Source of the DNA: Gammaproteobacteria bacterium UBA6724
GTDB taxonomy: Bacteria; Pseudomonadota; Gammaproteobacteria; Pseudomonadales; Azotimanducaceae
Direction of reading: 5' to 3'
Assembly (NCBI GenBank): GCA_002454165.1
Contig: DKIG01000006.1
Coordinates: 93,878-138,671 of the forward strand
DNA length: 44,794 nt
The notes beneath the pieces were generated by a model, which was not told the DNA's origin, did no database searches, and was given only the letters and a program-made list of their open reading frames with translations. Made by a program: the position numbers and the translations under genes. Shown here one piece after another: positions 34,433-42,579 of this stretch. Position 1 is the stretch's first letter, and each line of letters starts with the position of its first letter.

Positions 34433-34477
34433 TAGGTGACTACTTAGGTGTCTACTTAGGTGACTACTTAGGTACTT
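34430..34477. repeat. Four-copy 12-bp tandem repeat
   Basis: Four consecutive 12-base units are ccttaggtgact, acttaggtgtct, acttaggtgact and acttaggtactt. Three share the core acttaggt and the first differs by one base. The unit is a multiple of three. The array adjoins the OrfA remnant and lies 120 bases before the zinc-ribbon gene. It may be a slippage-expanded scar or a repeated protein-binding site. Confidence 0.8.
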
Positions 34478-34600
34478 ATGCAGGCTCGTGTGTAGGATGG
34501 GCGGTTGTACCCCTTCATAAGTCATGCAACCCGTCGGCAGAAGCGGTATAATTCCGCCTGGCTGAGCCTGTGCAGATCCTGATGACCGAAGGAGACAATC

Positions 34601-34978
34601 ATGATGCAATGTCCCAAATGCGATGCGACTATGGAAGAAGTAACCTACGGCAGAGATATGATGATAGATCGATGCACTAATTGTAAAGGTATCTGGTTTG
34701 ATCTCGGCGAGGCAGCAATGCTTAAATCCAAGTGGATGTCCGAGTTTGTTGATAGCGGCGATCCTGATATCGGCAAGGAATACAACAAAGTCGTGGACAT
34801 CAATTGCCCTAAGTGCGGCAAGAAAATGGACAAGATCGCCGACCCAGATCAACCTCACATCTGGTACGAAATCTGTGAGGAGCATGGCATGTATTTTGAT
34901 GCTGGAGAATTTACCGATTACAAATACGAAACTCTGATGGATAAGGTCCGGGACTTCATCAAAGGGAAACGTAAATAA
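34601..34978 (+). CDS. Zinc-ribbon protein (zf-TFIIB type)
   Basis: This small acidic cytoplasmic protein of 125 residues has two TFIIB-like zinc ribbons. The first is MQCPKCDAT ... RCTNCKGIWFDLGEA (two CxxC pairs). The second has CPKCGKKM with a weaker second half, where CEEHGMYFDAGEF supplies one Cys and a His. The family is common in bacteria and of unknown function, possibly a metal or nucleic-acid-binding adaptor. GGAG at 34591-34594 fixes the start at 34601. It is the first intact gene after the catabolic island and lies upstream of xth, about 60 bp away on the same strand. Confidence 0.85.
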   Translation: MMQCPKCDATMEEVTYGRDMMIDRCTNCKGIWFDLGEAAMLKSKWMSEFVDSGDPDIGKEYNKVVDINCPKCGKKMDKIADPDQPHIWYEICEEHGMYFDAGEFTDYKYETLMDKVRDFIKGKRK

Positions 34979-35038
34979 ATGTTGATCTGGTCAACCGCTC
35001 CATCTGATTGTCAACACAAAGACATTGTTGATTTATAA

Positions 35039-35860
35039 ATGAAAATTGTTTCATTCAATGTCAATAGTATTCGTGCTCGTTTACATCAACTTGAAGCAGT
35101 TATCGAAAAATATCAGCCTGATTTTATTGGCTTGCAGGAAACGAAAGTCACCGATGAGGATTTTCCTCTGGAACAAATTGAATCTTTGGGTTATCAGGCA
35201 GCATTTCATGGTCAAAAGACACACTATGGCGTTGCCCTCCTCTACAAGACGACGCCGGTTCAGATAATTAAAGGTTTTTCCGAAGATACAGAAGTTAGCC
35301 AGAAGCGGTTTATCAGCGGCACCTTTAAGACACAATCCGGACAGCCCTTTACCATCATCAATGGTTACTTCCCCCAGGGTGAAAATAGAAGTCATCCGGT
35401 TAAGTTCCCCGCTAAGGAAAAATTCTATGCGGACCTGGCGCAGCATTTGGTCAGCAATCATTCCCCTGAAGAACTTCTCTGGATCATTGGAGACATGAAT
35501 ATCGCACCGACTGAGCAAGATATCGGCATAGGCGAAAGCAACAGGAAAAGATGGCTAAAGGAAGGTAAAACCTGCTTTCTACCTGAAGAAAGAGAATGGA
35601 TTGCTGGATTGACCGACTGGGGTTTGAATGATGTTTATCGCCACCATCATCCAGAGGTTGACGACCTGTTTAGTTGGTTTGACTACCGTAGTCGCGGTTT
35701 TGAAGATGATCCGAAACGCGGGCTGCGTATTGATTTGGTCCTAGCATCAGATGCCGCCCTACCCCTCAGCAATGACAGTGGGATGGACTACGAGATTCGC
35801 GGCATGGAGAAGCCGTCAGATCATTGCCCCGTCTGGGCAGAAGTTGATATTGACTACTAG
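35039..35860 (+). CDS. xthA: Exodeoxyribonuclease III (AP endonuclease)
   Basis: ExoIII incises at abasic sites and removes 3' blocking groups in base-excision repair, with a 3'-5' exonuclease activity on duplex DNA. The 273 residues of the EEP fold show MKIVSFNVNSIRARL (metal Asn), GLQETKV (metal Glu), WIIGDMNIAP (Asp and Asn), GLRIDLVLAS, and the C-terminal catalytic SDHCPVW (Asp-His). Length is normal for the family. Its stop codon overlaps that of the convergent YceI-family gene in a shared CTAG at 35857-35860. Confidence 0.95.
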   Translation: MKIVSFNVNSIRARLHQLEAVIEKYQPDFIGLQETKVTDEDFPLEQIESLGYQAAFHGQKTHYGVALLYKTTPVQIIKGFSEDTEVSQKRFISGTFKTQSGQPFTIINGYFPQGENRSHPVKFPAKEKFYADLAQHLVSNHSPEELLWIIGDMNIAPTEQDIGIGESNRKRWLKEGKTCFLPEEREWIAGLTDWGLNDVYRHHHPEVDDLFSWFDYRSRGFEDDPKRGLRIDLVLASDAALPLSNDSGMDYEIRGMEKPSDHCPVWAEVDIDY

Positions 35861-36447
35861 TCCTGGTCGGCAGACTGGACAAATCTCAGGTGAAAACTCA
35901 CCGGTACCATCAGATCTATTGATTGTAATCCGGCAATTTCTTTTAGCCTTGCAATACCTGCCGTTAGTGAAAACTGCTCAGCATGAATCAAAATCGGACC
36001 AAGACTGGATACTTCAAAATTGGTTTGTCCCGTGCGGGTTACTCTGACAGGTACCGATTTCAACAACTGATCGCCGTGGAGATTAAGCATCATCTCCAGG
36101 GTGATAGTTTTACTCTCGCCAACAGCAAGCACGGTCATTGCATCAAGTTGCAACCGACTGCTCACACTTGCTATCGGATACCGCTCTACTTCAAATAAAA
36201 GTTTACGCATACGATCATTACGGATGGGAATGATCGTTTCCACACTGGCAAGTTCAATTTTAATATCAGCCTGTCCATCACGATTGACCTTGCCAGTCAC
36301 CCGTGTGAAATGATGATTCTCGGCAATGATTTCATTCTTTACTGAGGCGAAGCCGACATGAGATTGCGCCTCGTCAACAATCCAGTCTGCCCATACGAAA
36401 ACCGGAGAAAGACTGAGCATTAAACATAGGCAACGAAACATCATCAT
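35857..36447 (-). CDS. YceI-family periplasmic protein
   Basis: This 196-residue secreted protein has a signal peptide (hydrophobic LCLMLSLSPVFVWA) and a YceI lipocalin-like beta barrel, a fold that binds polyprenyl or other isoprenoid lipids in the periplasm. Family-like segments are DWIVDEAQSHVGF, HHFTRVTGKVN, and RNDRMRKLLFEVERYPIASV. The frame is open from a GTG at 36453, but that codon lies within the AGGAGGTG ribosome-binding site, so the real start is the ATG at 36447 or 36444. It follows pyrF by about 20 bp on the same strand. Its role is unknown beyond the lipid-binding fold. Confidence 0.85.
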   Translation of the reverse strand: MMMFRCLCLMLSLSPVFVWADWIVDEAQSHVGFASVKNEIIAENHHFTRVTGKVNRDGQADIKIELASVETIIPIRNDRMRKLLFEVERYPIASVSSRLQLDAMTVLAVGESKTITLEMMLNLHGDQLLKSVPVRVTRTGQTNFEVSSLGPILIHAEQFSLTAGIARLKEIAGLQSIDLMVPVSFHLRFVQSADQD

Positions 36448-36466
36448 CAGCACCTCCTATTGGTGA

Positions 36467-37342
36467 TTATTCTGGACTATCCGCCGCCGTGGTGAAACAA
36501 CTATTTAAATGATCCCGTGTCTTTGTTGCGACTTCCCTCGATTTCTCGGCGAAGTCATCATCCTTTCCTGCAAAAATAATTGCCCGAGAAGATGATACCA
36601 GCATGCCGCCGCCCTGCCCTGCTGCCATGAGTTTTTTAATATCAGCCCCTTGTGCGCCGACGCCTGGCAAGAGTAGCGTCATATCACCACAGATTTCCCG
36701 AATCCGGCGCATATCTTCTGGATAGGTGGCACCGACCACCAGACCTGTATTGCCAGACTGGTTCCATTTGCCTGCCGCTTCAGTGGCAATATGCTCGTAG
36801 AGTTTTCTGCCATCCGCCAGTCTTAGGTCTTGTATGTCTGCGCTGCCAGGGTTTGATGTACGGCAGAGGATGAATATTCCCTTGTCTGAATAATCAAGAA
36901 AGGGTTGCATGGCATCCAGACCAAGATAGGGGTTGATGGTCACGGCATCCGCCTTATAACGGCCAAATATTTCATCGGCATATTTTTGTGCACTGCTGCT
37001 GATGTCGCCGCGCTTGGCATCAAGCAGAATCGGCACGTTCTTGCGCTTGATATACTCAATGGTCTCCTGCAAAGCATCTTCCGCCCCCAGGGCAGCATAG
37101 TGTGCAATCTGGGGTTTGTAACAACACACAAGATCATGAGTGGCGTCAATGATAGCTTTGTTGAACTCAAAGATGCTCTGTTCAATACAGGCTGGCATCT
37201 GCGCCAGATCTGGGTCCAGACCGATGCAGAGCTTTGTTTGCTGCTTCTCTTGAATCGCTGCAAGTTGCGGGAAGAAACGAGTTTCGTGCTTGACGGAATT
37301 CGTCGTTAAGTAGCCAAGAGTGACTCCGGACTCTGGGTTCAT
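36467..37342 (-). CDS. pyrF: Orotidine-5'-phosphate decarboxylase, type 2
   Basis: PyrF decarboxylates OMP to UMP, the last step of pyrimidine synthesis. The 291 residues belong to the longer type 2 branch. Marks are CIGLDPDLAQMP, the catalytic LLDAKRGDISSSAQKYA loop (Lys-Asp pairs), FILCRTSNPGSADIQ, GLVVGATYPEDM and LLPGVGAQGAD. Most gammaproteobacteria, including E. coli and Pseudomonas, use the shorter type 1 enzyme (about 230-245 residues), so this copy looks transferred or lineage-specific. It is flanked by cysS upstream, also of an unusual branch, and by the YceI gene downstream on the same strand. Confidence 0.93.
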   Translation of the reverse strand: MNPESGVTLGYLTTNSVKHETRFFPQLAAIQEKQQTKLCIGLDPDLAQMPACIEQSIFEFNKAIIDATHDLVCCYKPQIAHYAALGAEDALQETIEYIKRKNVPILLDAKRGDISSSAQKYADEIFGRYKADAVTINPYLGLDAMQPFLDYSDKGIFILCRTSNPGSADIQDLRLADGRKLYEHIATEAAGKWNQSGNTGLVVGATYPEDMRRIREICGDMTLLLPGVGAQGADIKKLMAAGQGGGMLVSSSRAIIFAGKDDDFAEKSREVATKTRDHLNSCFTTAADSPE

Positions 37343-37385
37343 ACTGCTTTACTCCCGCGACTCTTTTTTTAGTTGCTTGGAGAAC

Positions 37386-38768
37386 TTAGACATTTTCAGA
37401 TCTTTTGAGCCGTGTGCCGTCCCGTCCATCCTCAAGCGTGAAACCCAATCTAGCGATCTGCTCGCGTAATTTATCCGCTCCCTGCCAATCTTGGTTCTCC
37501 CTAGCGGCTTCCCGCTGTCGTACCAGTTCATTCACCTGCTCCGGAATCTCAAGCGAATCCGGGCGCCATGCCTGAATATCCAGCGCTAGAATTTCATCCC
37601 AAACTAGCAGAGTTGCCTTTTTGACCGGATCTGGCTCGTCGGACTTGACCAGTTCCCAGAGAATCGCCAAGGCTCTAGGCATGTTGAGATCATCATTGAG
37701 GCAGTCAGTAAACCGTTGCAGATAGATCTTTGATGCTTCCCCCGGCTCCCCCCAGGACCAGGCAGCACTATAGAGTCGTCCCAGTGCCGTCCGGGCAGCG
37801 TTCAAGTTTTCCCAACTAAAAGACATCTGAGACCGATAATGGGCAGTCAAACAAAAGTAACGATACACCAAGGGTGTGTATCCCTTCTCAATAAGTCGCT
37901 CCAGGGTGACAAATTCACCGGATGCCTTTGCCATCTTCGCATTTTCCATTTGCAAAAAATAACCGTGCAGCCAGAAGTTGGCGAGCCTTGTGCCTCGCGA
38001 CGCCTCCGTCTGGGCAATTTCATTGGTATGATGAATAGGTATGTGGTCTTCACCGCCGCAATGTATATCAAAATAATCACCCAGATATTTGACCGACATG
38101 GCAGAGCATTCTATGTGCCACCCGGGGAAACCCCGCCCCCATGGACTATCCCATTCCATTTGTCGCTTCTCCTCCTGGGGAGAAAATTTCCAAAGCGCAA
38201 AATCGGTCACGCTTCGTCGTTCTCCCTGGTCCACCCTGGCGCCTGCTTTCAATCCTTCAATGTCCAGGCGTGCCAGGTGCCCATAGTCGTCGAGTTTCTG
38301 CGAATCAAAATAGATACCGTCAGAGGTTTGATAGGTGTAACCCTTGTCTTCCAGATCTTTGATGAACGCGATTTGTTCTTCAATGTGATCAGTCGCCCGA
38401 CACCAAATATCAGGCGGGAGAATATTGAGTTTGGTGAAGTCCACCTGAAATGCAGCAGTATAAAAATCCGCCAGTTCCCATGCGCTCATGCCGGTTCTTC
38501 TGGCGCCAACCTCCATCTTGTCTTCTCCGGTATCGGCATCGGAGGTCAGGTGTCCTACATCGGTAATGTTAATGACATGGTTCACCTTATACCCATTGGC
38601 AAACAAAACCCGCTTCAGCAGATCCTCAAATAGATAGGTACGTAGGTTGCCAATGTGGACGAAGTTATACACCGTCGGACCGCAGGCATAGATACCCACT
38701 TCCCGATTATCAAGCGGCACAAAGGGCCGGACTTCGCGCTCATAGGTATCAAACAATCGGAGTGTCAT
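37386..38768 (-). CDS. cysS: Cysteinyl-tRNA synthetase, non-canonical branch
   Basis: CysRS charges tRNA-Cys. The 460 residues contain the zinc-site ACGPTVYN and IHCGGEDHIPIHHTNE segments, WHIECSAMS and the class I fold. The signature sequences are variant: HIGN replaces HIGH, and the KMSKS loop reads KMAKASGEF. The NITDVGHLTSDADTGEDKM stretch replaces the NITDIDDKI of E. coli-type enzymes. This pattern is typical of a CysRS branch found mainly outside gammaproteobacteria. All catalytic regions seem present, so it is probably functional and may be the only copy. It lies 43 bp upstream of the similarly atypical pyrF. Confidence 0.93.
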   Translation of the reverse strand: MTLRLFDTYEREVRPFVPLDNREVGIYACGPTVYNFVHIGNLRTYLFEDLLKRVLFANGYKVNHVINITDVGHLTSDADTGEDKMEVGARRTGMSAWELADFYTAAFQVDFTKLNILPPDIWCRATDHIEEQIAFIKDLEDKGYTYQTSDGIYFDSQKLDDYGHLARLDIEGLKAGARVDQGERRSVTDFALWKFSPQEEKRQMEWDSPWGRGFPGWHIECSAMSVKYLGDYFDIHCGGEDHIPIHHTNEIAQTEASRGTRLANFWLHGYFLQMENAKMAKASGEFVTLERLIEKGYTPLVYRYFCLTAHYRSQMSFSWENLNAARTALGRLYSAAWSWGEPGEASKIYLQRFTDCLNDDLNMPRALAILWELVKSDEPDPVKKATLLVWDEILALDIQAWRPDSLEIPEQVNELVRQREAARENQDWQGADKLREQIARLGFTLEDGRDGTRLKRSENV

Positions 38769-38885
38769 GGCTTTGCTACATCAGGGCGATTCATCTGCCC
38801 CGCATCTTAAACTTATCAGTTTTAATCGCAAGGGAGCGGGCGGGATGGCGCCCTCCTCTCGTCGTTTCTTTTCTCTCTCAGGCGT

Positions 38886-39011
38886 TATTCCAGTGGCGGC
38901 AAGCCAGCCACTTTAGAGACCGGTCATAAAGTAACCGCGCCGACCTTCATCAACCTCAGCGAGAAGGTCAAAGTGAACACCGACATTGAGACGTATTTGG
39001 TGCGGAATTAG
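38886..39011 (+). pseudogene. efp: C-terminal fragment of elongation factor P
   Basis: The plus frame reads SSGGKPATLETGHK, then VTAPTFINLSEKVKVNTDIE and TYLVRN before a stop at 39009-39011. This matches the last OB domain of EF-P, where GGKPATLETG and the F-N-x-G-x-x-VKV-T-TGEY-R pattern are typical. The rest of the gene, including domain I with the modified Lys, is absent and there is no start codon in place. It is an isolated 40-residue relic, probably carried in or left behind when the restriction block was inserted. An intact efp would have to lie elsewhere. Confidence 0.7.
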
Positions 39012-39118
39012 ATGAGAGAGGTGCGGATGCTGGCATAGCGTCTTTGACTTGGATGAACAAGGTCATGCCACGATAGTCATGGCTAGATAATGACGATGAC
39101 AGAGTAACACCAGACCCG

Positions 39119-39643
39119 TCAGATATACTTGCTTGCTGTTTTTAAAAATTTGCCGAAAGCGAATAACGCTTTATCTATGTTTCGCTGTTCAATGTCACCA
39201 AAACATTTTTTTATGAAAGGAATGTATTCTTTTCTATAGATCTTGTATGCTTTTTGTTTATTACCTATTTCAGATATTTGACCATTTTTAATGTACATCA
39301 TGGCTCGGTGAGTGTGCTGATCGTACATTGGCCACTTAGATGGTTTCAAGCAGTGAAGATAGAAAATATTCCAAATTGCTCCACCAGGATTTTTATGGTT
39401 TAGATATCTTTCTTCTATATTTCTACAAGGAGTAAAAGGGTAATTTTTGTTTACACTTTTTGATTTTGCTAATGAAAGTCGAGAACCGTTTTTCCATTCA
39501 AATAATTCTCGTCTCCTTTTCTCTGTCAACTTTTTCCTTATATTATTGTCATACTTGTATTCTGATTTATAATTGTATTTAGATGCCCAATGTGTAATGA
39601 ATTTCTCGAGTGTGTTAGTTTTTATGTGAAAACATAAATACAT
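39119..39643 (-). CDS. Hypothetical protein, AT-rich, beside type III restriction genes
   Basis: I do not recognise this 174-residue basic protein. It is rich in Lys, Tyr, Asn and Ile, without signal peptide or membrane helix, and mostly helical in appearance. Notable segments are KYNYKSEYKYDNNIRKKL, NPGGAIWNIFYLHCLKPSKW with YDQHTHRAMMY, and a helical C-terminal EQRNIDKALFAFGKFLK. Its DNA is visibly more AT-rich than every neighbour, a sign of recent transfer. GGAGG seven bases before the ATG at 39643 makes that start preferable to the one at 39664. It is transcribed in the same direction as res, about 70 bp downstream, so it may be a defence accessory gene. Confidence 0.7.
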   Translation of the reverse strand: MYLCFHIKTNTLEKFITHWASKYNYKSEYKYDNNIRKKLTEKRRRELFEWKNGSRLSLAKSKSVNKNYPFTPCRNIEERYLNHKNPGGAIWNIFYLHCLKPSKWPMYDQHTHRAMMYIKNGQISEIGNKQKAYKIYRKEYIPFIKKCFGDIEQRNIDKALFAFGKFLKTASKYI

Positions 39644-39716
39644 AGTAATCCCTCCTGTGTACATAACATTTAACCCGTCCGCCGTAGCGGCATCGCTGCT
39701 CTCATTTCAATAAACG

Positions 39717-42266
39717 CTACTGATTATCCGCAACCAGTTCAGTCATCTTCTCTTGCCAGGTATCTTCAAACATCATTCTGAATTGAGCGGGCGGTTCCCT
39801 TACTTCCATCGTCCCGCGGTCAAGGGCGGTCGCATAGGCATCCTCTAATGTTTCAAGCAATTTTTTTTTGTATTCCGTATCCTCGTTCGCTTTTAAGTGC
39901 GCACCCTTTGTTTCCAAAATCAGTAACGTGCCGTCATCTTTTTTACACGCTACGAAATCGGGATAGACGCGATGCCGTCGCCAGCCTTGCAGTGAATATT
40001 CTTGCCTTGCGGCGATTCTATGCCACCAATGTAACGCCTTGCTCGTTTCCAGGTAGAGCGCGAAGTTTTGCTCCAGCGTATTAAAATCACTTTCATATAT
40101 CGGCGCGAAAAGGCTCTGCTGTATCGGGTTGCCATGTTCGCCTTGAAGTGATCTCGCATTGCTGGAAACAAACACCTCAAAAGATTTGTTTAGTTCATAG
40201 TCCAATCGCTCATCAGTCTCAAGATGAAAGCGGATTTCATTCCGCCCGACCTTGTCGTGAAACACCGTCTCGGCTTTGGCGTCTATGTCAGATTGGACCC
40301 TGTGCCGCAAAACTTCCGCAAGGTAAATCCGGTTACTCAGCAATTTTGCATCACTATGTTTTTTGCGCCTGTGTTGTTGCAGAAAACGCTCCGTCGCGCG
40401 CGCCGCTTGCCAGGGATTAGGGACAATGTCAATCAAACGCCGCGCAAAATACTCAAGCGTTATATCTTCTCCCGTATCCAGTTTTTCTTCCGACAAAACC
40501 CCCTCCCCTTGTAAGTCAACCATGGTGGTTATCTCTTGCATGATGTCTTTGTCATCCAGAGAAATCGCCGCGCCTGCGTCAATCTTGTTCCAATCTATTG
40601 CGCTCAATATGTCGCGCTCGTAGTCAAGTTCTCGCCATTTGTTTTTGTCTTTGTGCAACACTCGGGGGAGAAAGATTTTTAATTTTTTGTATTGTTTGCG
40701 ACGACTGATGGTAACCGGTTGCGACGCGGCGCCGTTGCCAACGCCGTGAATTTCATTGCCAAGTCCGGTCAGCCCCTCCTTTTCCAATCCGGCTTTGATA
40801 CCCTTAATGGCATCACCAACTTTTTGGTTGTAGCAGTAGATAGCGCATCGGTTTAGTGCCTCGCTGTTCGCTATCCTGCGCGCCTGGGGTTGCCGCATCA
40901 CCCGCCCGACCATCTGCGTCATGGCGGTGGTCGCCGTGGTGTTATCCAACAGCGCAAGCACATAGGCGAAAGCGCAATCCCAACCCTCTTTAAGCGCGTC
41001 TTTGGTGATGATCCAGCGCACCGGACTCAACTCGCTCAACAAATCTTCGCCAGCCAGTTCCTTCTGCTCTGATGATTGAATTCGTATTTGATTTTCTGGC
41101 ACGGAAAGACTGCGTATCAAATACTCCCGCACATCGTCCGAATGAATTCTTCCTTGCCCTCTTTGCGCGCTGCCGGTTCTTTCCACCCGCACTAAAGCGA
41201 TAGGGCGGACATAACGGTTTTCCCTCGCTTTAAGTTTGCGAGATTCTGCTTCCAGTTTATTCAGTTTTTGTTGAGTTGCAGCAAGGGTGTTTTGCCAATC
41301 GGAATTATCAAAACTGTGAATTATAATCGGCAGTTTGATCATCTCCTCGTCTTGCAACTTCGTTCCCGATATGTTGACCAGGATATTGCTGATGCCGAAT
41401 TTAGGCGTGGCGGATAGTTCAAGAACAAGGCGCGGGTTGAGCCGATTGACCGACTTTACAAACTCCTTGTTGTTTTCGTCATTTTTTCCGTAGGCTTTAT
41501 GCGCTTCATCCAAAATCACGGTGGGACGAATCAGTTTAAGTGCGTTGATTAGGCTCTGCTTGACACCGCCACCTCCTTCCTTTGTGTGTGTCTCCAGGTC
41601 GGGATGCTGTTGCGCAAGTTCGTTGTTTGCGTTCGCATCATCCTGTTCGGGGAAGAAAGAAGTATAGCCGCCGCTGTCACGGAATATCTTTAGAAAATTT
41701 TTGTTCTTTTGTCGATTGGCGGACGGCAACATCAACATCATGATGCAGAGATAATTTTTCACATCCTGCCGGGTAAATCGTTCATCTTTTTGCAGTAGTT
41801 TGACCCTGCCGCCAGAAATGCGCTCCAGATATTGTCGGTATGGATGTTCGCGGTTTTTGAAGGCCACGATGGTCTGATCGTAAATCGCCTTCGTCGGCAC
41901 AATCCACAAAACAAATCCGGTGTCCAGATTGATACGCTCCAACGCGACAACGCCGAGTAATGTCTTGCCACCACCGGTCGGCACCTTCAGGCAAACATGC
42001 GGAATCGGCGCGCCAGAGGTTGCAGTGCGGGAGATGTGGTCGGGAGTTTCCTTGTCGCCGTCTTTTTTAATGCGGGGCAGAAGGCCCTGTTTTTTCAAAT
42101 CTTGCCAGGCAGTGCGCGGATAGTTTTTCAGGTCTTGGGGAAGATCAATTTCCTCTTTCAACAGGGCTGCGGTTGCCCTTTCACTTTTCAGTCGTGCGGC
42201 TTTAATCGCATCCAACCAACGATCTAATTTTTCAAGTGTGTCCTGCTGGTAGTTTTTGAGTTGCAT
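39717..42266 (-). CDS. Type III restriction enzyme Res subunit
   Basis: This is the ATP-dependent translocase and nuclease subunit of a type III restriction-modification system, which cleaves DNA carrying unmethylated sites together with Mod. The 849 residues begin with an SF2 helicase core: Walker A VPTGGGKTLLG near residue 95, Walker B ILDEAHKAYG near residue 252, SATPKFGI motif III, and a C-terminal RecA lobe with QMVGRVMRQPQARR (motif VI). The C-terminal PD-(D/E)xK nuclease is visible as YPDFVACKKDD followed by LLILETKG near residue 775. All motifs appear intact, so it is probably active. It lies downstream of mod and a two-gene PIN module on the same strand. Confidence 0.93.
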   Translation of the reverse strand: MQLKNYQQDTLEKLDRWLDAIKAARLKSERATAALLKEEIDLPQDLKNYPRTAWQDLKKQGLLPRIKKDGDKETPDHISRTATSGAPIPHVCLKVPTGGGKTLLGVVALERINLDTGFVLWIVPTKAIYDQTIVAFKNREHPYRQYLERISGGRVKLLQKDERFTRQDVKNYLCIMMLMLPSANRQKNKNFLKIFRDSGGYTSFFPEQDDANANNELAQQHPDLETHTKEGGGGVKQSLINALKLIRPTVILDEAHKAYGKNDENNKEFVKSVNRLNPRLVLELSATPKFGISNILVNISGTKLQDEEMIKLPIIIHSFDNSDWQNTLAATQQKLNKLEAESRKLKARENRYVRPIALVRVERTGSAQRGQGRIHSDDVREYLIRSLSVPENQIRIQSSEQKELAGEDLLSELSPVRWIITKDALKEGWDCAFAYVLALLDNTTATTAMTQMVGRVMRQPQARRIANSEALNRCAIYCYNQKVGDAIKGIKAGLEKEGLTGLGNEIHGVGNGAASQPVTISRRKQYKKLKIFLPRVLHKDKNKWRELDYERDILSAIDWNKIDAGAAISLDDKDIMQEITTMVDLQGEGVLSEEKLDTGEDITLEYFARRLIDIVPNPWQAARATERFLQQHRRKKHSDAKLLSNRIYLAEVLRHRVQSDIDAKAETVFHDKVGRNEIRFHLETDERLDYELNKSFEVFVSSNARSLQGEHGNPIQQSLFAPIYESDFNTLEQNFALYLETSKALHWWHRIAARQEYSLQGWRRHRVYPDFVACKKDDGTLLILETKGAHLKANEDTEYKKKLLETLEDAYATALDRGTMEVREPPAQFRMMFEDTWQEKMTELVADNQ

Positions 42267-42279
42267 TCGGTCAATCTGT

Positions 42280-42579
42280 TTAAAACAATGGAGCGCTTGT
42301 TCCCTGAATATGGCAGGGTGTTATTTTGAGGCCCTCAACTTCATTTTTTCCGTCCAAGGATAGTAAAGTATTGTCAAATGTGTGGAAGAATTTCGCTTTG
42401 TTGACAATTGCTGTCGCAACATGAACAGCGTCGGGGGTGGAGACGACCAACCTACAATCGCCTCGCCCAATGCTTTCAACCACTGTTTTAATATCTTTCA
42501 TTCTGCTCAGGTCGCTTTCGTCTCCTTTGAGCCAATCAATTAAAACAGATGAATCCCAACAAATTAAATCTCCTTTCAT
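42280..42579 (-). CDS. Shortened PIN-domain (VapC-like) protein
   Basis: PIN-domain proteins are metal-dependent RNases, often the toxins of VapBC-type modules. This one has the first active-site Asp in CWDSSVLIDWLKG and the later TPDAVHVATAIV and FHTFDN acidic motifs. At 99 residues it is clearly shorter than usual (about 130-140). The strand RLVVST, normally followed by a helical segment with the conserved Glu, runs directly into PDAVHVATA. This suggests an in-frame deletion of some 30-40 residues removing one catalytic acid, so activity is doubtful. Its start overlaps the stop of the upstream gene (ATGA), the usual toxin-antitoxin coupling, and res follows after 13 bp. Confidence 0.75.
   Translation of the reverse strand: MKGDLICWDSSVLIDWLKGDESDLSRMKDIKTVVESIGRGDCRLVVSTPDAVHVATAIVNKAKFFHTFDNTLLSLDGKNEVEGLKITPCHIQGTSAPLF

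Noticed and set aside
34430..34477. CRISPR array
   Set aside because: The units are 12 bp and contiguous with no spacers, and no cas gene is nearby.
34367..34885. 172-codon minus-strand frame over the zinc-ribbon gene
   Set aside because: Most of it is antisense to the zinc-ribbon protein. Only its last 21 codons look meaningful, as a transposase tail, and the repeats in its middle come from the 12-bp array.
37839..38633. 264-codon plus-strand frame inside cysS
   Set aside because: It lies opposite the conserved CysRS core, and its translation is Cys/His/Arg-rich without family features.
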